Positions 23,801 through 31,124 of a stretch of 44,705 nucleotides of DNA are shown one piece after another; positions within the stretch are counted from its first letter, which is position 1; each line of letters begins with the position of its first letter. This stretch comes from a virus: positions 1 to 44,705 of IMG/VR virus record IMGVR_UViG_3300021088_000020, one strand, 5' to 3'. A model generated the notes under the pieces. The model worked only from the letters and a program-made list of their open reading frames with translations, searched no databases and was not told where the DNA came from. A program made the position numbers and the translations under genes.

Positions 23801-24021
23801 TCATCATTGGCGTAGTTTATCAGCGCCGAAACGCGCTGATTTCCAGATGGGAGCTGTGCGTTGTTATAGACAACGGACCCGTAACGAGAGAATGGAAGAC
23901 CCTCTGGAGTAAACAGAAGGTTATCCATTTTCGTGTACTGATTGGGAATGATTGTGTTGTGTTCGTCCGTTAGGCCACCGGAAAAGTCCCGGACCTCAAA
24001 CGGCTGCGTAACTAGCGGCAT
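20878..24021 (-). CDS. Very large tail protein (P22 gp10-like hub candidate)
   Basis: The 1047-residue product starts with QPFEVRDFSGGLTDEHNTI, a beginning common in large podovirus tail proteins of the gp10 (DNA stabilisation) kind. Residues 164-468 hold about six degenerate repeats of the form LLNxLKTxYNAHxxxxxxHKAxDxxN (R1 164-196, R2 207-240, R3 263-293, R4 317-351, R5 364-403, R6 430-468), with conserved His. The rest is beta-rich: ITVEIYRTINNGTTYYL, GIPVAWTSNQTFRLEGQ, GIVFAAQDGFYL, as in beta-propellers. AGGGG precedes the ATG. It likely forms the tail hub or plug. The repeat insertion is unusual. Confidence 0.7.
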   Translation of the reverse strand: MPLVTQPFEVRDFSGGLTDEHNTIIPNQYTKMDNLLFTPEGLPFSRYGSVVYNNAQLPSGNQRVSALINYANDDTLLAISNTRLYRDNAGAWTEVVGAGGNAALAGSSTASHYQYSEYKRQGLLSSDAQIQPVKVFRDDNRGWMAVTAGLPKMAAVTNYVPATALASAITLANAIRTALLAHFASTFTHKVADTVSAAILSSGACVDLPTLVTLTNQMIRAYQNHFNDYQGASLYHTAEVGTTWTTVSDQTLASSLSSLALEDSVVLLNDLKTKYNAHWGKLDIHKANTDANNVSSPFLYGVTSGPWVDLDRNVFYTTANNLKTALLNHIQDFSTVGGQSSKAHKAVDSNNFNDVTAAANATTPETLAHLLLVLRGDYGNHELDAALATPVFHPHTEAASHKLNPFVTGFWVIASGNEDEFYGWAGGNWPKAATLLNELQTKFLAHILDAATGAGETTNAHIAGTTNYTTNSAGGFYVSYAVQNGPITLANYNYAIVYAYTYVINGLTFQTRSEPFYFSAANVISTDYEAALVQGLVSLANTGSTNYDTANITVEIYRTINNGTTYYLSGTVANGATTYTDGVRDADLISRQRLYTNSGVNPTTQPPAAKFCHIVNGAALYGNFPGSAQRIVQSTPGAIDGAFGSNNVDLPFDVQGISSFRGIPVAWTSNQTFRLEGQFDLNGNGSITAIPIASNIGLSSSFSPVVFDEGIVFAAQDGFYLTDGYRVQKISKNWRTTYLNLLRTSTTQSSILGVFERNQKRLWWVANQNSADNDSFFVLDVNFPVTQNSRFSTASNGVDFAPTAVGYFKGQIIRGDSRGYVFKHDPTYTNDPKVNTGASPTTWTTRWIPYTHQSPFYDFGTLMMRKWNPRVNVKAKNLGNLSLQVSLFTDDNAGASSNLTPLRYRGGSDIIEQRGHTPAGYLRCRNRSLQLTNAKVVIIGSDSFGLATLNQAAKTLTLGSAWPYDLVDQVVTFVNDNYTAEWAVSAQSGTVLTLLDPGGTLPASGALKWEVRGYPKDEKFQLISYALHVATLGKNQPVIGASTGANA

Positions 24022-24118
24022 CCGTACCCCTAATTTTAAGGTTTGAGATCAGCGAACTGGCCTGTCCGTGATTTTTTCTATTTTAACAAGGAATTGAGCG
24101 AGTGAACATATCCCGAGA

Positions 24119-24553
24119 TCATGGCGCTACTACTCCAATGGTCCCGTAATCCGGCATGACTACCTTCAGAAAGTCGCGACGAAATTTAATTGGACGAACG
24201 CGGACACAGGCGTTGTGAAGAGCCGCAGTTTGAACATCAAGGCAAAGATGATCGCCACCTCCAGCCTCAACCATGCGGTATTGATCCAGGCAAAACGCCA
24301 CATGATCAATATGGTTCACATCGCTTCCATAAAAGGCGAGGGCACCCAGGCCCCACCGGTCCGGCCGCCCATTTTTAATAATTTCATCGTGAATTCCTTG
24401 CGCGTTGATTTCGGCGTTCCACGGGAGGATAGCGACCCCTTTTAGGAGCTCAGAAACGAATCCCGAACAGTCGATTCCGCCGACGGGTGACTTTCCGCCG
24501 AAGTGGTACGGAGTTCCAAGATATGCGAGAGCAGTTTGCATGAGGATGTTCAT
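24119..24553 (-). CDS. NlpC/P60-family peptidase (endolysin candidate)
   Basis: Start at 24553, overlapping the upstream stop as TAATG. In the 144-residue product, YLGTPYHFGG and GGIDCSGFVSELL (Cys29) are the classic NlpC/P60 start, with HIDHVAF (His84) and AGGGDH as the other catalytic parts. These enzymes cut peptide bonds in cell-wall stems. There is no signal peptide or wall-binding domain. With the lipoprotein and membrane proteins just upstream, it fits an endolysin in a lysis cassette. It could instead be a virion-bound wall hydrolase, as the large tail gene comes next. Confidence 0.85.
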   Translation of the reverse strand: MNILMQTALAYLGTPYHFGGKSPVGGIDCSGFVSELLKGVAILPWNAEINAQGIHDEIIKNGRPDRWGLGALAFYGSDVNHIDHVAFCLDQYRMVEAGGGDHLCLDVQTAALHNACVRVRPIKFRRDFLKVVMPDYGTIGVVAP

Positions 24554-24834
24554 TAATGCCCCTGCTGACACGCTTCGAGCCGGTTCTCGAGGTCGGTGAT
24601 TCGCTTCAGTAGCGCATCGTAATCAGCGTAGAAATGGACCACGCATTTGTATGATTTTCCACCTGTCGGAACGTCGGAAGGTGCGCAGTTAGACAAGGGT
24701 AGGTCATGCTCCGGCTTGTCCCCACGTAGCTCTTTTCCCTGCACGTTGTCGAGCTGATAGTACTTATCGGTGAAGGCGACGCTGGAGCACGCCGCGACCA
24801 TGCAGAGGATAGTGGCAGAAAAGTAAAGTTTCAT
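24553..24834 (-). CDS. Small lipoprotein (outer spanin-like)
   Basis: The start at 24834 is shared with the upstream stop as ATGA, and GGGGA precedes it. The signal peptide ends in the lipobox VAAC (residue 18 Cys). The mature 76 residues have two more Cys (SNCAPSD, YKCVVHF) and a coiled-coil end (LLKRITDLENRLEACQ). Size, lipobox and place beside the peptidase match outer-membrane spanins (Rz1-like), but the Cys pattern is not typical. A lysis role is likely. Confidence 0.75.
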   Translation of the reverse strand: MKLYFSATILCMVAACSSVAFTDKYYQLDNVQGKELRGDKPEHDLPLSNCAPSDVPTGGKSYKCVVHFYADYDALLKRITDLENRLEACQQGH

Positions 24835-25007
24835 TTTCCCCATGTCGGCCTATCTCCGTCTTGTTCTTTTTGAAGGCGCCCGTCCACCTGTTGCTGACTC
24901 TCTTCCGTCTTCTGCTCTTCGGTCTTAGGAGGGTTGTATTTGCCCCAGAGATTGAAGGCATCCAGCAAACTCTTTAGAAGCGACCCGATTGCAGTAATCC
25001 ACCCCAT
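24831..25007 (-). CDS. Small amphipathic-helix protein
   Basis: This 58-residue product starts at ATG 25007 after GGAGG. The N-terminal 22 residues form a hydrophobic or amphipathic helix (WITAIGSLLKSLLDAFNLWG), followed by a charged Gln/Glu-rich tail (EEQKTEESQQQVDGRLQKEQ). It ends at the start of the lipoprotein. It could be an inner-membrane spanin or small holin-like partner. Role inferred from neighbours. Confidence 0.65.
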   Translation of the reverse strand: MGWITAIGSLLKSLLDAFNLWGKYNPPKTEEQKTEESQQQVDGRLQKEQDGDRPTWGK

Positions 25008-25106
25008 CAGAGACCTCCATTTCTAGGAATTTCGCAGGCTCGAACGGACCTCTTCCGCATCAAGCCTTGTTGCAGCGGAAGAGGACCGACATAAAGATAA
25101 TCGCGG

Positions 25107-25484
25107 TCAGACCTTTGGGGCCGACTTCTGAACGTTGAAGATCGAAAGATATTGCAACCAAGGAACGATTTTCGCTTCAAATGCGAGAACTGCGTTCGCC
25201 TTAGTGCTCAGTCCGCCGACATTTAAAATTCCAGCGAGAGCGGTAAGAACTGCTTGAGCGCATACCGCTACCGCGGTCATTACGCCTGCGACTGCGCCCG
25301 AGTAGCTAATCACTTTCAGTAGAACCGGGCCGATATAAGGCAAGCCCGAAAGGACTTGGATCACAGAACCAACCCATGGCAACGAACTCGGATCAGGAAT
25401 TGCGGAAGCATCTGCGAAAGCGAAAGCGCTCATCACGAGGGACAGAACGAAAAAGGAAAACACAATTTTAAGGAAGCTTTTCAT
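25107..25484 (-). CDS. Exported membrane protein (holin candidate)
   Basis: The 125-residue product has GCAGGAG before the ATG. A signal peptide or first membrane segment (FLKIVFSFFVLSLVMSAFAF) is followed by two more hydrophobic stretches around GPVLLKVISYSGAVAGVMTAV and CAQAVLTALAGIL. A layout of two to three membrane segments fits a holin, or a TrbC/VirB2-like small membrane protein. It is near the peptidase and lipoprotein, which favours lysis. Not certain. Confidence 0.6.
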   Translation of the reverse strand: MKSFLKIVFSFFVLSLVMSAFAFADASAIPDPSSLPWVGSVIQVLSGLPYIGPVLLKVISYSGAVAGVMTAVAVCAQAVLTALAGILNVGGLSTKANAVLAFEAKIVPWLQYLSIFNVQKSAPKV

Positions 25485-25554
25485 GATTTTTCTCCTGCGA
25501 AAAATGTAATTCTAAATTAACAATATGTCTATTTATTAATATAACGCACAGAAT

Positions 25555-25800
25555 CTAGTATTGCCTTCGCATTTCCTCAAGGATTCCCTCCATGTGGGAA
25601 AGGCGGCGGTTGGTTTCAATCCAGTGCTCGTCGTCTTGCTTCTCGCGAGTTTCTTGTTTCGATTCAACTTTCGCGATCCGTTCTGCATTCGCTTCGTCGA
25701 TGAACTTGGTCTTGTAAATCCAGGTTCCGACACGCCAAAAAACTCCGATGAGAGCAATCGTCGCGAGAACCCAGTTAATGTGCCTAAGCTTGATAGTCAT
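25555..25800 (-). CDS. Single-membrane-segment coiled-coil protein
   Basis: Read from ATG 25800, overlapping the previous stop as ATGA. The 81-residue product has one N-terminal membrane segment (INWVLATIALIGVFWRVGTWIY), then a charged coiled-coil-like tail (AERIAKVESKQETREKQDDE). It resembles XhlA-type or holin-accessory proteins in reverse order. Beside the holin candidate, it could be an inner spanin. Role inferred. Confidence 0.65.
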   Translation of the reverse strand: MTIKLRHINWVLATIALIGVFWRVGTWIYKTKFIDEANAERIAKVESKQETREKQDDEHWIETNRRLSHMEGILEEMRRQY

Positions 25801-26768
25801 TGAGTCACCCATTGGATGTCATAGGTTTGAGTCCCGCTGACCGCCACGAGACTCACGTTTGCCCCACACGGAACGAAACCTGTGTCTTGGCCGGGTTGAA
25901 GCTCTTGGCCGAGAGTAGTGGTCGCTGTACGACCAATCGCCCACCGAATTGCCGCCGTACTTGTTCCGGTTCCATCGTTTTGAAGAAAAAAACCTACCGC
26001 ATTTGCCGGGGCCGAAAGAGTAATGACCGTGCTGACTGTGGCCGCCGCCGCAGAGCCAGAACCCCCTGAGTTTGGATAGGTCTTAGGAGCTGTGGAGTTC
26101 GGAGAAATTGCAACGACAACGGCCGTATCAGTGGCAACTGCCGCAGTACTTGCAGCTTTTACGGTCGCCGTATTCGTAGCATCCCAAATTTGAACCTTGG
26201 AGTCATTCGCTACCGTCACACGGGGAACGCCGACACCGGATATGCCAGTACCCGTCGCAACAGCGTTACCTCCGAACTGCGTAATGTTCTCGCTCCATGG
26301 CGCACCGCTTTGAGTAACGCTGAGTGCGCTTTGGTTTGATGCAATTGTGACTGGCAGTGATGCGGACATCAAAGCTTGTCCGAGGGTAAGTCCGAGAAGA
26401 TTTCCGCCCGAGTCCTTGACGCCCATGAAGGTTGCGCTAGAAGGAACAGCGGCGCCAGTAGAACCGACGCTTCCGTTGACAGAGGTCATTTGAAGGCGTC
26501 CAGATGCATCGACAAGTAAAGGGTGCGCGAGATTTCCACCATCAACGCCACCAACAATCTTATCGACCGCTGGAGCTGCCGCACCAGGAGCGGCCGTTGC
26601 GACTTCGGTCAAAGAAGCATTGACATTGAGATAGTACTGGCCAGCGTTGAATGTAGACCCGATCGGATTGCCTTGATAATCGTAAAGGGCCATCGGCTGA
26701 GCTGCCAGAGCAACACTAGGAAGAGAGGCGAGTAAAAATGTCAGTAAAAATACTGCGATAGTTTTCAT
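25797..26768 (-). CDS. Exported phage structural-like protein
   Basis: ATG 26768 (after GGGGTGAG) begins a clear signal peptide (MKTIAVFLLTFLLASLPSVALA), while a GTG two codons earlier is also in frame. The 323-residue product continues with ALYDYQGNPIG. From about residue 120 it has short motifs known in phage virion and tail proteins: SLPVTIASNQSALSVTQSG, then GVPRVTVANDS. It ends with a beta domain (RWAIGRTATTTLGQELQPGQ). A virion-type sequence with an export signal is notable. Decoration, or host-surface protein, are both possible. Confidence 0.75.
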   Translation of the reverse strand: MKTIAVFLLTFLLASLPSVALAAQPMALYDYQGNPIGSTFNAGQYYLNVNASLTEVATAAPGAAAPAVDKIVGGVDGGNLAHPLLVDASGRLQMTSVNGSVGSTGAAVPSSATFMGVKDSGGNLLGLTLGQALMSASLPVTIASNQSALSVTQSGAPWSENITQFGGNAVATGTGISGVGVPRVTVANDSKVQIWDATNTATVKAASTAAVATDTAVVVAISPNSTAPKTYPNSGGSGSAAAATVSTVITLSAPANAVGFFLQNDGTGTSTAAIRWAIGRTATTTLGQELQPGQDTGFVPCGANVSLVAVSGTQTYDIQWVTQ

Positions 26769-26770
26769 AC

Positions 26771-27094
26771 TCACCCCAAAAGATTCAAAGCTAAATAATC
26801 GACATTAGCGATCGTAGCCGTGGCGGCTTTTGCTGAGATTCTTTTTCCCTTAGATACTTCGAATGGAATTACGACAGATCGACCGGGCAAAACTGTATAA
26901 GGAATTGCAACCTCAAAACCTGCCGCTCCGATGGCTATCTGTAAGAGAGCGTTTGATCCGTTATATACTTCGGCAGAAGAACAAGGTTGCTTAGAAGCCG
27001 CATAAACCGTAACCCACGCCGTATTGTCAATGGGTGTCGTGGCGAGGCTTAGAATTTTAGTATCAACCAGGTGGTAGGAAAGTAATCTGCTCAT
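26771..27094 (-). CDS. Small beta-rich structural-like protein
   Basis: The 107-residue product starts just past the stop of 27096-27578. It is beta-rich and hydrophobic (NTAWVTVYAASKQP, FEVAIPYTVLPGRSVVIPFEV), like virion accessory or decoration proteins. It has no signal peptide, in contrast to its neighbours. Function inferred from place. Confidence 0.7.
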   Translation of the reverse strand: MSRLLSYHLVDTKILSLATTPIDNTAWVTVYAASKQPCSSAEVYNGSNALLQIAIGAAGFEVAIPYTVLPGRSVVIPFEVSKGKRISAKAATATIANVDYLALNLLG

Positions 27095-27095
27095 T

Positions 27096-27578
27096 TCAGT
27101 CCTTATCCAATCCCAAAACTATCGTGAGATTGTTTGCCGCCCCATAAGCGGGTGTCCCGCGAGAAACGACCACGGCCCAAACGGAAGTGTTGCTTTGAGA
27201 AGCCGACGCTTTCGAGGGTTTTAATTTCAACCGAATGTTTGGAGCCGTTGCTACGGAGTTTGCGCTGAAAGCGGAGTAATTGGCTGCGAGTATGCTTGCA
27301 GAGCCAAGGCAGTTTGCTAAATCCGAAGCTGAAGGATTAAATGCCACCCCATCACCGCTTGAAGCAGGCTTTTGACTGAAAAAAATTACATCCAGAGGTT
27401 GGTTCTGCTTGGCAGGGTCGAGAACGACAAAAGACTGAAGTGTCGAACAGGCCCCACTATCTTCAGCGGCGTTTTTGATCTCGACAGGGATACCGACCTG
27501 TTGTCCGGCTGCATATGCACCGGCTTTATTGGCGATGCCAAGAGTCGCGACCAATGCGAGATTTCGTCCAAGAGCCAT
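27096..27578 (-). CDS. Virion accessory protein
   Basis: The 160-residue product has GGGGG before the ATG. It is rich in Ala, Ser, Asn and Val with beta strands (FVVLDPAKQNQPLDVIFFSQ, NIRLKLKPSKAS). Two Cys lie at about 44 and 88. It sits between the decoration-like paralogues and 26771-27094. The N-terminus (NLALVATLGIANKAGAYA) is hydrophobic, but not a convincing signal. Probably a capsid or neck accessory protein. Confidence 0.7.
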   Translation of the reverse strand: MALGRNLALVATLGIANKAGAYAAGQQVGIPVEIKNAAEDSGACSTLQSFVVLDPAKQNQPLDVIFFSQKPASSGDGVAFNPSASDLANCLGSASILAANYSAFSANSVATAPNIRLKLKPSKASASQSNTSVWAVVVSRGTPAYGAANNLTIVLGLDKD

Positions 27579-27621
27579 GAAACCCCCGAAAATAGGGCGG
27601 GGACCGAAGCCCCCACCCAGA

Positions 27622-28134
27622 TTAAGTCACACTCGAACGAACGAACTCGACATGCAGGTAAGCTTTACCCGCAGTGAGAGTAGCCGCAGCGATTACAGCT
27701 TGGATCGGCTGAGCTGCAACGCTGACCTGACCTTTGCGGACAAGGTTTTGCGATCCAGTTGCCACCTTTATCGAGGTTGCAGCCGTATTCACAGGCTTAC
27801 AGTCAACAAGACCAGCAGCCAAACTAGCCACGGCGGTGGCTGCCAATAAGTCGGCAGCGACCATGCATTGAAGGGCTACAGTCGCAGCACCACCCGAGGT
27901 AAATGACGTCACAACATCGAGGAATGCGCGACGAATTACACTTCCAACCGGAAGTACTGCCGGTAATCCCTGATCATCAAGAAGCTGAATGGTACTGATC
28001 GCACCACCAAGGACAGCAAAGTCGAACGTGAATCGCTTGGAACAAACTAATTCGTTAACTTCGTCTCCCAAACCTTCAAATGGAGCGCCCGCTTGGAGTT
28101 CGGCATAAATCTTAGAACTTAACATTGGAGCCAT
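27622..28134 (-). CDS. Decoration-like protein, paralogue without signal peptide
   Basis: The 170-residue product shares its core with the next gene upstream (28158-28694): FDFAVLGGAISTIQLLDDQG here, YDFSKQGGAIGTLNLLDEVG there, then TSGGAATVAL and AADLLAATA. The two look like a tandem duplication. This copy has no signal and starts with MLSSKIYAELQ. Position right after the major capsid gene fits a capsid decoration or minor head protein. AAGAAGAG is close before the ATG. Function inferred. Confidence 0.75.
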   Translation of the reverse strand: MAPMLSSKIYAELQAGAPFEGLGDEVNELVCSKRFTFDFAVLGGAISTIQLLDDQGLPAVLPVGSVIRRAFLDVVTSFTSGGAATVALQCMVAADLLAATAVASLAAGLVDCKPVNTAATSIKVATGSQNLVRKGQVSVAAQPIQAVIAAATLTAGKAYLHVEFVRSSVT

Positions 28135-28157
28135 TTTTGATCTCTTCTTTCTCAGCC

Positions 28158-28694
28158 TTATTCGCTGATTTGGTAAATGATTTGGACGTTCAATTTTCCA
28201 GCAGTGAGAGCGGCGGTCGCAATAGTGAGCGTCGGCTTTTGATCTGCAGTGAGCTTGAACGCAGTCGCGGCGTTTCCAACTGGAATACCGGCCACTAGGC
28301 CAGAATAGGATCCAAAAGCGGTCGCCGCTTTAATATCTGCTGCAACCTGACCGGAACTAATCGCGATGGTAGCTCCGCCGCCAGATGTTGGTGCAGTAAC
28401 GGTGTCGATATAGACGTTCCAAACCACAGCCTTATTTGGAAGAACGCAGGGTTTACCTACTTCATCAAGAAGGTTGAGGGTACCGATGGCACCTCCCTGC
28501 TTACTGAAGTCATAAACGCATTTCTTTGCGCTTTCACGTTCTTTTATCAGAACAGTACCGGCTTGGCGTCGGTAAAAATTACTGATGTCGCCGTGATTTA
28601 GCTCGAACTGAAAAATATTGTTGTCCGCCAACGATGCAGCGTTTGCGGTAGCTGCACTGAGAGCAGCCAGGATGGAAATCAGAAAATATTTCAT
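28158..28694 (-). CDS. Decoration-like protein, paralogue with signal peptide
   Basis: Start at 28694 is fixed by GGGAGGG before it; upstream in-frame codons give no sensible protein. The 178-residue product has a signal peptide (MKYFLISILAALSAATANAA) and then the same core as its neighbour (GGAIGTLNLLDEVGKPCVLP, TSGGGATIAI, GQVAADIKAATAF). It lies directly after the major capsid gene. Why a capsid-type protein should be exported is unclear; it may be secreted, act at the envelope, or have lost a virion role. Confidence 0.8.
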   Translation of the reverse strand: MKYFLISILAALSAATANAASLADNNIFQFELNHGDISNFYRRQAGTVLIKERESAKKCVYDFSKQGGAIGTLNLLDEVGKPCVLPNKAVVWNVYIDTVTAPTSGGGATIAISSGQVAADIKAATAFGSYSGLVAGIPVGNAATAFKLTADQKPTLTIATAALTAGKLNVQIIYQISE

Positions 28695-28715
28695 GTGCCC
28701 TCCCAGGCAAAAGCA

Positions 28716-28749
28716 GGGGATGGGGTCCAAAAATGGATCACCCATCCCC
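28716..28749 (-). terminator. Hairpin after the major capsid gene
   Basis: GGGGATGGG (28716-28724) and CCCATCCCC (28741-28749) form a perfect 9-bp stem just past the capsid stop. Read on the minus strand it is followed by TGCTTTTGCC, so it may act as a partial terminator or mRNA stabiliser and give extra capsid mRNA. Its stem sequence recurs at 36245-36284. Confidence 0.55.
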
Positions 28750-28755
28750 AAATGC

Positions 28756-30021
28756 TTAGTAACTGATGTTCACCAGGACGCCGCAGTAACTTGGGCGAAT
28801 GACGACCATTTCACCGAACAAGCAAACGTCGATGATGTACTGGTAACCAGTCGTGTTACGAATCTCGAAGTATTCCTTGCCGTCTGGAGCAATCCGCTTG
28901 CGGAAGAAACCATTCGAATGGAACTTGAGTGCTCTCCAATCCAGGAAGATGATGATGTCGTCATCAGCCTCTTGAATCGCGACGAGCTTCAAGCCGCCTT
29001 TTGCGACAGATCCGACCTCGAGTTCGGTCCAACCATACTGAGAAGCTTTTTGGCTCGACTGTACGTTGAACGCGCCCTTAGATCCCTCGATGACCTTCAA
29101 GCAAGAACCGAAGTTCTTGTAAGACATCAGGACGTCAGTCGGATTACCTTTACCGAACTGGCGAATCGTGGTGAGAGCATCAAACATCTTCTCCATGATG
29201 TTCGCAGCCGTGATACCAGAACCGTCTACGTTGATACCTTGCAGGTACGGGTAGAGGGTCTTGGTAACACCATAAAGCTGGGTATCGCCACCGTTCGCGC
29301 TCGAAAGCAATGCACCGCGAAGGGATGCGAAGGTGTTGCCGGCAGTTTGAGCACCGTCGTTGTATACCTTCGGCACGTTGGCCGCGATCATTTGGTTTGC
29401 GCCCTGCGAGAAGTCAACCACCGTAGCGCCACCACGAGCCGTCACCACGTTCACCACTTTGGAGTTCATATCGATGGTCTTCACGTAGGCCGTAACGGAG
29501 TTGGTAGATACTGGGTCAACCAAGATGACCTTTTGACCGATCACGAACTTGTCGGGACGACCAACAGTAATGTTTCCGTTATTTGCAGTGGCATCTGCGG
29601 TGATGATTGCAAACCAAGCACCATTCAGAAGGTTCATCGAAACGACGTTCTTCATGTAGTCCATGAAGTCCTCAACGGTTCCAGGCAGAATCTTCAAGAA
29701 GTTCTGCTCAGAAACCATGTCGTGCTCGAACAAGTCGCGCTGATTGAAGATCATCGATCCCCAAACCTCTTTTTGACCGCTCACGCCACCACGGACATAC
29801 AGGTCTTCCGCGATATCGTTAGAAGCAGAAAGAGAACCGAAAGCTACAGAGCTTGCGCCTGCGGCTTTGAACGGTACGACCAAGTTTCCACCTTTCCAGG
29901 TGTCATCTTTTTCGATGTTGGTCAGAAGGTAATCGCGTTTAATGAACTCTTCTTTGAGAAGTTCATTCGGCAGATACTCATTGAGCATCGTGCTAAAGGA
30001 ACGAGCGGTTGAATTCGACAT
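28756..30021 (-). CDS. Major capsid protein
   Basis: The 421-residue product is the most likely major capsid protein: it follows the scaffold gene, has a strong ribosome site (GGAGG) and a capsid-like layout. It begins STARSFSTMLNEYLPNELLKE, then YLTNIEKDDTWKGGNLVVPF and GSMIFNQRDLFEHD, as in HK97-fold coat proteins of N4/P22-like phages. FVIGQKVILVDP is a beta-rich insert. The C-terminal part has ALKFHSNGFFRKRIAPDGKE. The molecule would form the head shell. Confident by order and sequence style. Confidence 0.85.
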   Translation of the reverse strand: MSNSTARSFSTMLNEYLPNELLKEEFIKRDYLLTNIEKDDTWKGGNLVVPFKAAGASSVAFGSLSASNDIAEDLYVRGGVSGQKEVWGSMIFNQRDLFEHDMVSEQNFLKILPGTVEDFMDYMKNVVSMNLLNGAWFAIITADATANNGNITVGRPDKFVIGQKVILVDPVSTNSVTAYVKTIDMNSKVVNVVTARGGATVVDFSQGANQMIAANVPKVYNDGAQTAGNTFASLRGALLSSANGGDTQLYGVTKTLYPYLQGINVDGSGITAANIMEKMFDALTTIRQFGKGNPTDVLMSYKNFGSCLKVIEGSKGAFNVQSSQKASQYGWTELEVGSVAKGGLKLVAIQEADDDIIIFLDWRALKFHSNGFFRKRIAPDGKEYFEIRNTTGYQYIIDVCLFGEMVVIRPSYCGVLVNISY

Positions 30022-30053
30022 TTTTTTAGGGCCTCCGTGCCCTGAAATCGTTT

Positions 30054-31106
30054 TTAGTTAGCGCCCATTTTGGCCGCGTGCTTTTTTAAGGCGTCGAGTG
30101 ACGTGAACTTCGTCTTTCCGCTCACCGCTGAAGAAGATCCCCGGCCTGCCAGGTTAGGGATAGATGGTTCAGATCGGCGTGGTGCCGGGGTTTGAGTCCC
30201 TCGCGTTTGCATGGGCTGCGCTTGCGGCGCCGCTTGGCTTTGCTGGGATACGAAACTCCCGTATCTCGCCATGACCTGCTGAATCGCCTGTTCGGGCGTC
30301 AGATCCGTTCTTCCTTGGGACGCGTACCAAACGTATTCGCCATGCTTGATGACTTCACGCATGAATTCTCCGGGCTTTCCGGCCCGTTCATCAAAGCTTT
30401 GTGCGAATGTTTTTGTTTCGGGCTTTTCGAGCGCGAATTGAAGCCCCTGAGACTTGGCTTGTGTCTGTTGGGCTTCGAGCTGCTGCCGGTATGTTTCGGT
30501 CTGCTTTTCGAGCGAGACCGCCTTCATTTCGGCGGAACGTTTCTCATCCAGAACTTGTCGTTGCTCTGGTGGTAGTTGGTTATATTGTGCCTTTTTAATT
30601 ACCCATTGCAATATCTGCTGTTCTGGAATTTGGAGGCGTTGAAAAAACGTATCGAAATCGCCGCGCTGATAATGCTCGCGGAGTTCCTGAATTCCGTTCA
30701 TGACGGAAGTGTGCGCGGTGTTTACTTCCTGATATTTTTTCTGAGTGTCTTGAAAACGAGTTTTTACGTGATCAAGACCGAGGGCCTTTTCAAAAACTTC
30801 TTTGAAGGCTTTCTCGGATGGAGCATCAATAATGGCCTTCCTGAAAACTTCAGGAATTTCATGCTCCTTGTCCATGACCTTAACTTTCCATTGCGGCTCC
30901 CACGGAGGAGTTTCGACTGCCTGAGTTGGATCTGCGGATTGGGTTGAAGTTTGAGTCGGAGTCTGGGTATGAGTTTCAGTTGTTTGCGGAGCGGAATGCG
31001 TCGAGGTCGCGCTGGTTTCATGAACTGGCGGAGCCGAACTAGTAGCACCGACATCAGAAGCACCAGACGCAGAACCACCGGACGAGGCGAAGGCTTCAAA
31101 ACTCAT
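30054..31106 (-). CDS. Scaffold protein
   Basis: The 350-residue product has a Ser/Thr/Pro-rich unfolded N-terminus, then the MDKEHEIPEVFRKAIID segment typical of phage scaffold proteins, a long coiled-coil middle (EKRSAEMKAVSLEKQTETYR) and a basic C-terminal helix (FTSLDALKKHAAKMGAN), the usual coat-binding end. It lies between portal and capsid genes, as in P22-like phages. It guides head assembly and leaves afterwards. Confident call. Confidence 0.85.
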   Translation of the reverse strand: MSFEAFASSGGSASGASDVGATSSAPPVHETSATSTHSAPQTTETHTQTPTQTSTQSADPTQAVETPPWEPQWKVKVMDKEHEIPEVFRKAIIDAPSEKAFKEVFEKALGLDHVKTRFQDTQKKYQEVNTAHTSVMNGIQELREHYQRGDFDTFFQRLQIPEQQILQWVIKKAQYNQLPPEQRQVLDEKRSAEMKAVSLEKQTETYRQQLEAQQTQAKSQGLQFALEKPETKTFAQSFDERAGKPGEFMREVIKHGEYVWYASQGRTDLTPEQAIQQVMARYGSFVSQQSQAAPQAQPMQTRGTQTPAPRRSEPSIPNLAGRGSSSAVSGKTKFTSLDALKKHAAKMGAN

Positions 31107-31124
31107 ACAATCTCCTTGGGCATT

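Noticed and set aside
28618-30012. A 464-residue plus-strand frame
   Set aside because: It is the opposite strand of the major capsid gene, which has the ribosome site and phage-like sequence.
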